Under the pieces are notes generated by a model that was not told where the DNA came from, searched no databases, and worked only from the letters and a program-made list of their open reading frames with translations. A stretch of DNA of 32,938 nucleotides, taken from NCBI GenBank assembly GCA_012031965.1, contig JAAUSC010000062.1, positions 1-32,938 of the forward strand, given 5' to 3'. Position 1 is the stretch's first letter. Every line of letters starts with the position of its first letter. This document shows positions 32,704 through 32,938 of the stretch, piece by piece. A program made the translations under genes and the position numbers. This DNA comes from Scytonema sp. RU_4_4. GTDB taxonomy: Bacteria > Cyanobacteriota > Cyanobacteriia > Cyanobacteriales > Nostocaceae.

Positions 32704-32739
32704 AGGACGTTTATCAGACTAAGTATAAAATGACTGCAG

Positions 32740-32765
32740 GGTGCGTTAACAAACAGAAACGCACC
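32740..32765. repeat. Inverted repeat GGTGCGTT…AACGCACC
   Basis: 8-base perfect arms with a 10-base loop lie 37 bases after the ferredoxin stop. No T-run follows, so it is a stem-loop of uncertain role, possibly a dispersed repeat or an RNA 3' end. The final 170 bases of the window show no gene. Confidence 0.55.
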
Positions 32766-32938
32766 TAAAAACTTAAGATTTTCTTTATAATTACCGAAGA
32801 ATAAACCCCTGACCTTATTTATGACACTTCACTCTTAACTATTTTAAAAAAACTAGCCAAATGGCGTAAGAAGATATCTGCCTTACTAGAGAGGTTGACG
32901 CGTATCACATCATATAAAGATAGAGGAAAGACGTTAAA

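Overview
The window is cyanobacterial chromosome, most likely from a filamentous, heterocyst-forming Nostocales relative. The evidence is about ten copies of the HIP1 octamer GCGATCGC, short tandem heptamers of the ATTAGTC type between genes, many palindromic dispersed repeats, a remnant of xisI, Uma2 and WD40-caspase genes, two kinase-TPR genes and a ferredoxin typical of these genomes. No rRNA, tRNA, CRISPR array, intact transposase or phage gene was recognised.

Layout. Positions 1-593 (minus) hold the 5' part of cydA. Positions 753-5303 (minus) hold a 1516-residue caspase / STAND NTPase / WD40 protein. An unrecognised 259-residue protein follows on the plus strand at 5540-6319. A leftward operon from 10613 to 6454 encodes an amino-acid ABC importer (lipoprotein, two permeases, ATPase) and ends with an 84-residue membrane protein. 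The gap to its right holds a decayed 3' piece of xisI. Then come a leftward pair (HAD hydrolase, methyltransferase), a rhomboid-like protein lacking both catalytic residues, and two kinase/TPR-type genes that converge with their stop codons one base apart.

From 17.7 to 24.4 kb there are a membrane GTPase with DUF697, a DUF937 protein with an EF-hand-like loop, a Tat-exported PhoD-like phosphatase with PHO-box-like repeats in its upstream gap, and a leftward group of a VOC protein, a small unknown protein and a short-chain dehydrogenase. A Uma2 gene at 24665 is preceded, in frame, by a decayed copy of its own N-terminal coding region.

The most distinctive locus is 25565-29010: three tandem, related genes. 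Each encodes a glycine-zipper membrane segment followed by a long, low-complexity amphipathic helix built of 7-, 11- and 18-residue repeats, resembling group 3 LEA proteins or perilipin-4 in style. The third adds a proline-rich linker, a second membrane segment and an SH3-like C-terminal domain. I did not match this set to any characterised system, and its function is unknown. The window closes with tex (29859-32018) and a plant-type [2Fe-2S] ferredoxin (32356-32703), separated by palindromic repeats.

Several genes suggest signalling and stress themes (caspase-STAND, two kinases, lipid- or desiccation-type repeat proteins, a phosphate-response phosphatase), but no single pathway joins them all. 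Functions come from motifs read by eye; no database search was possible.
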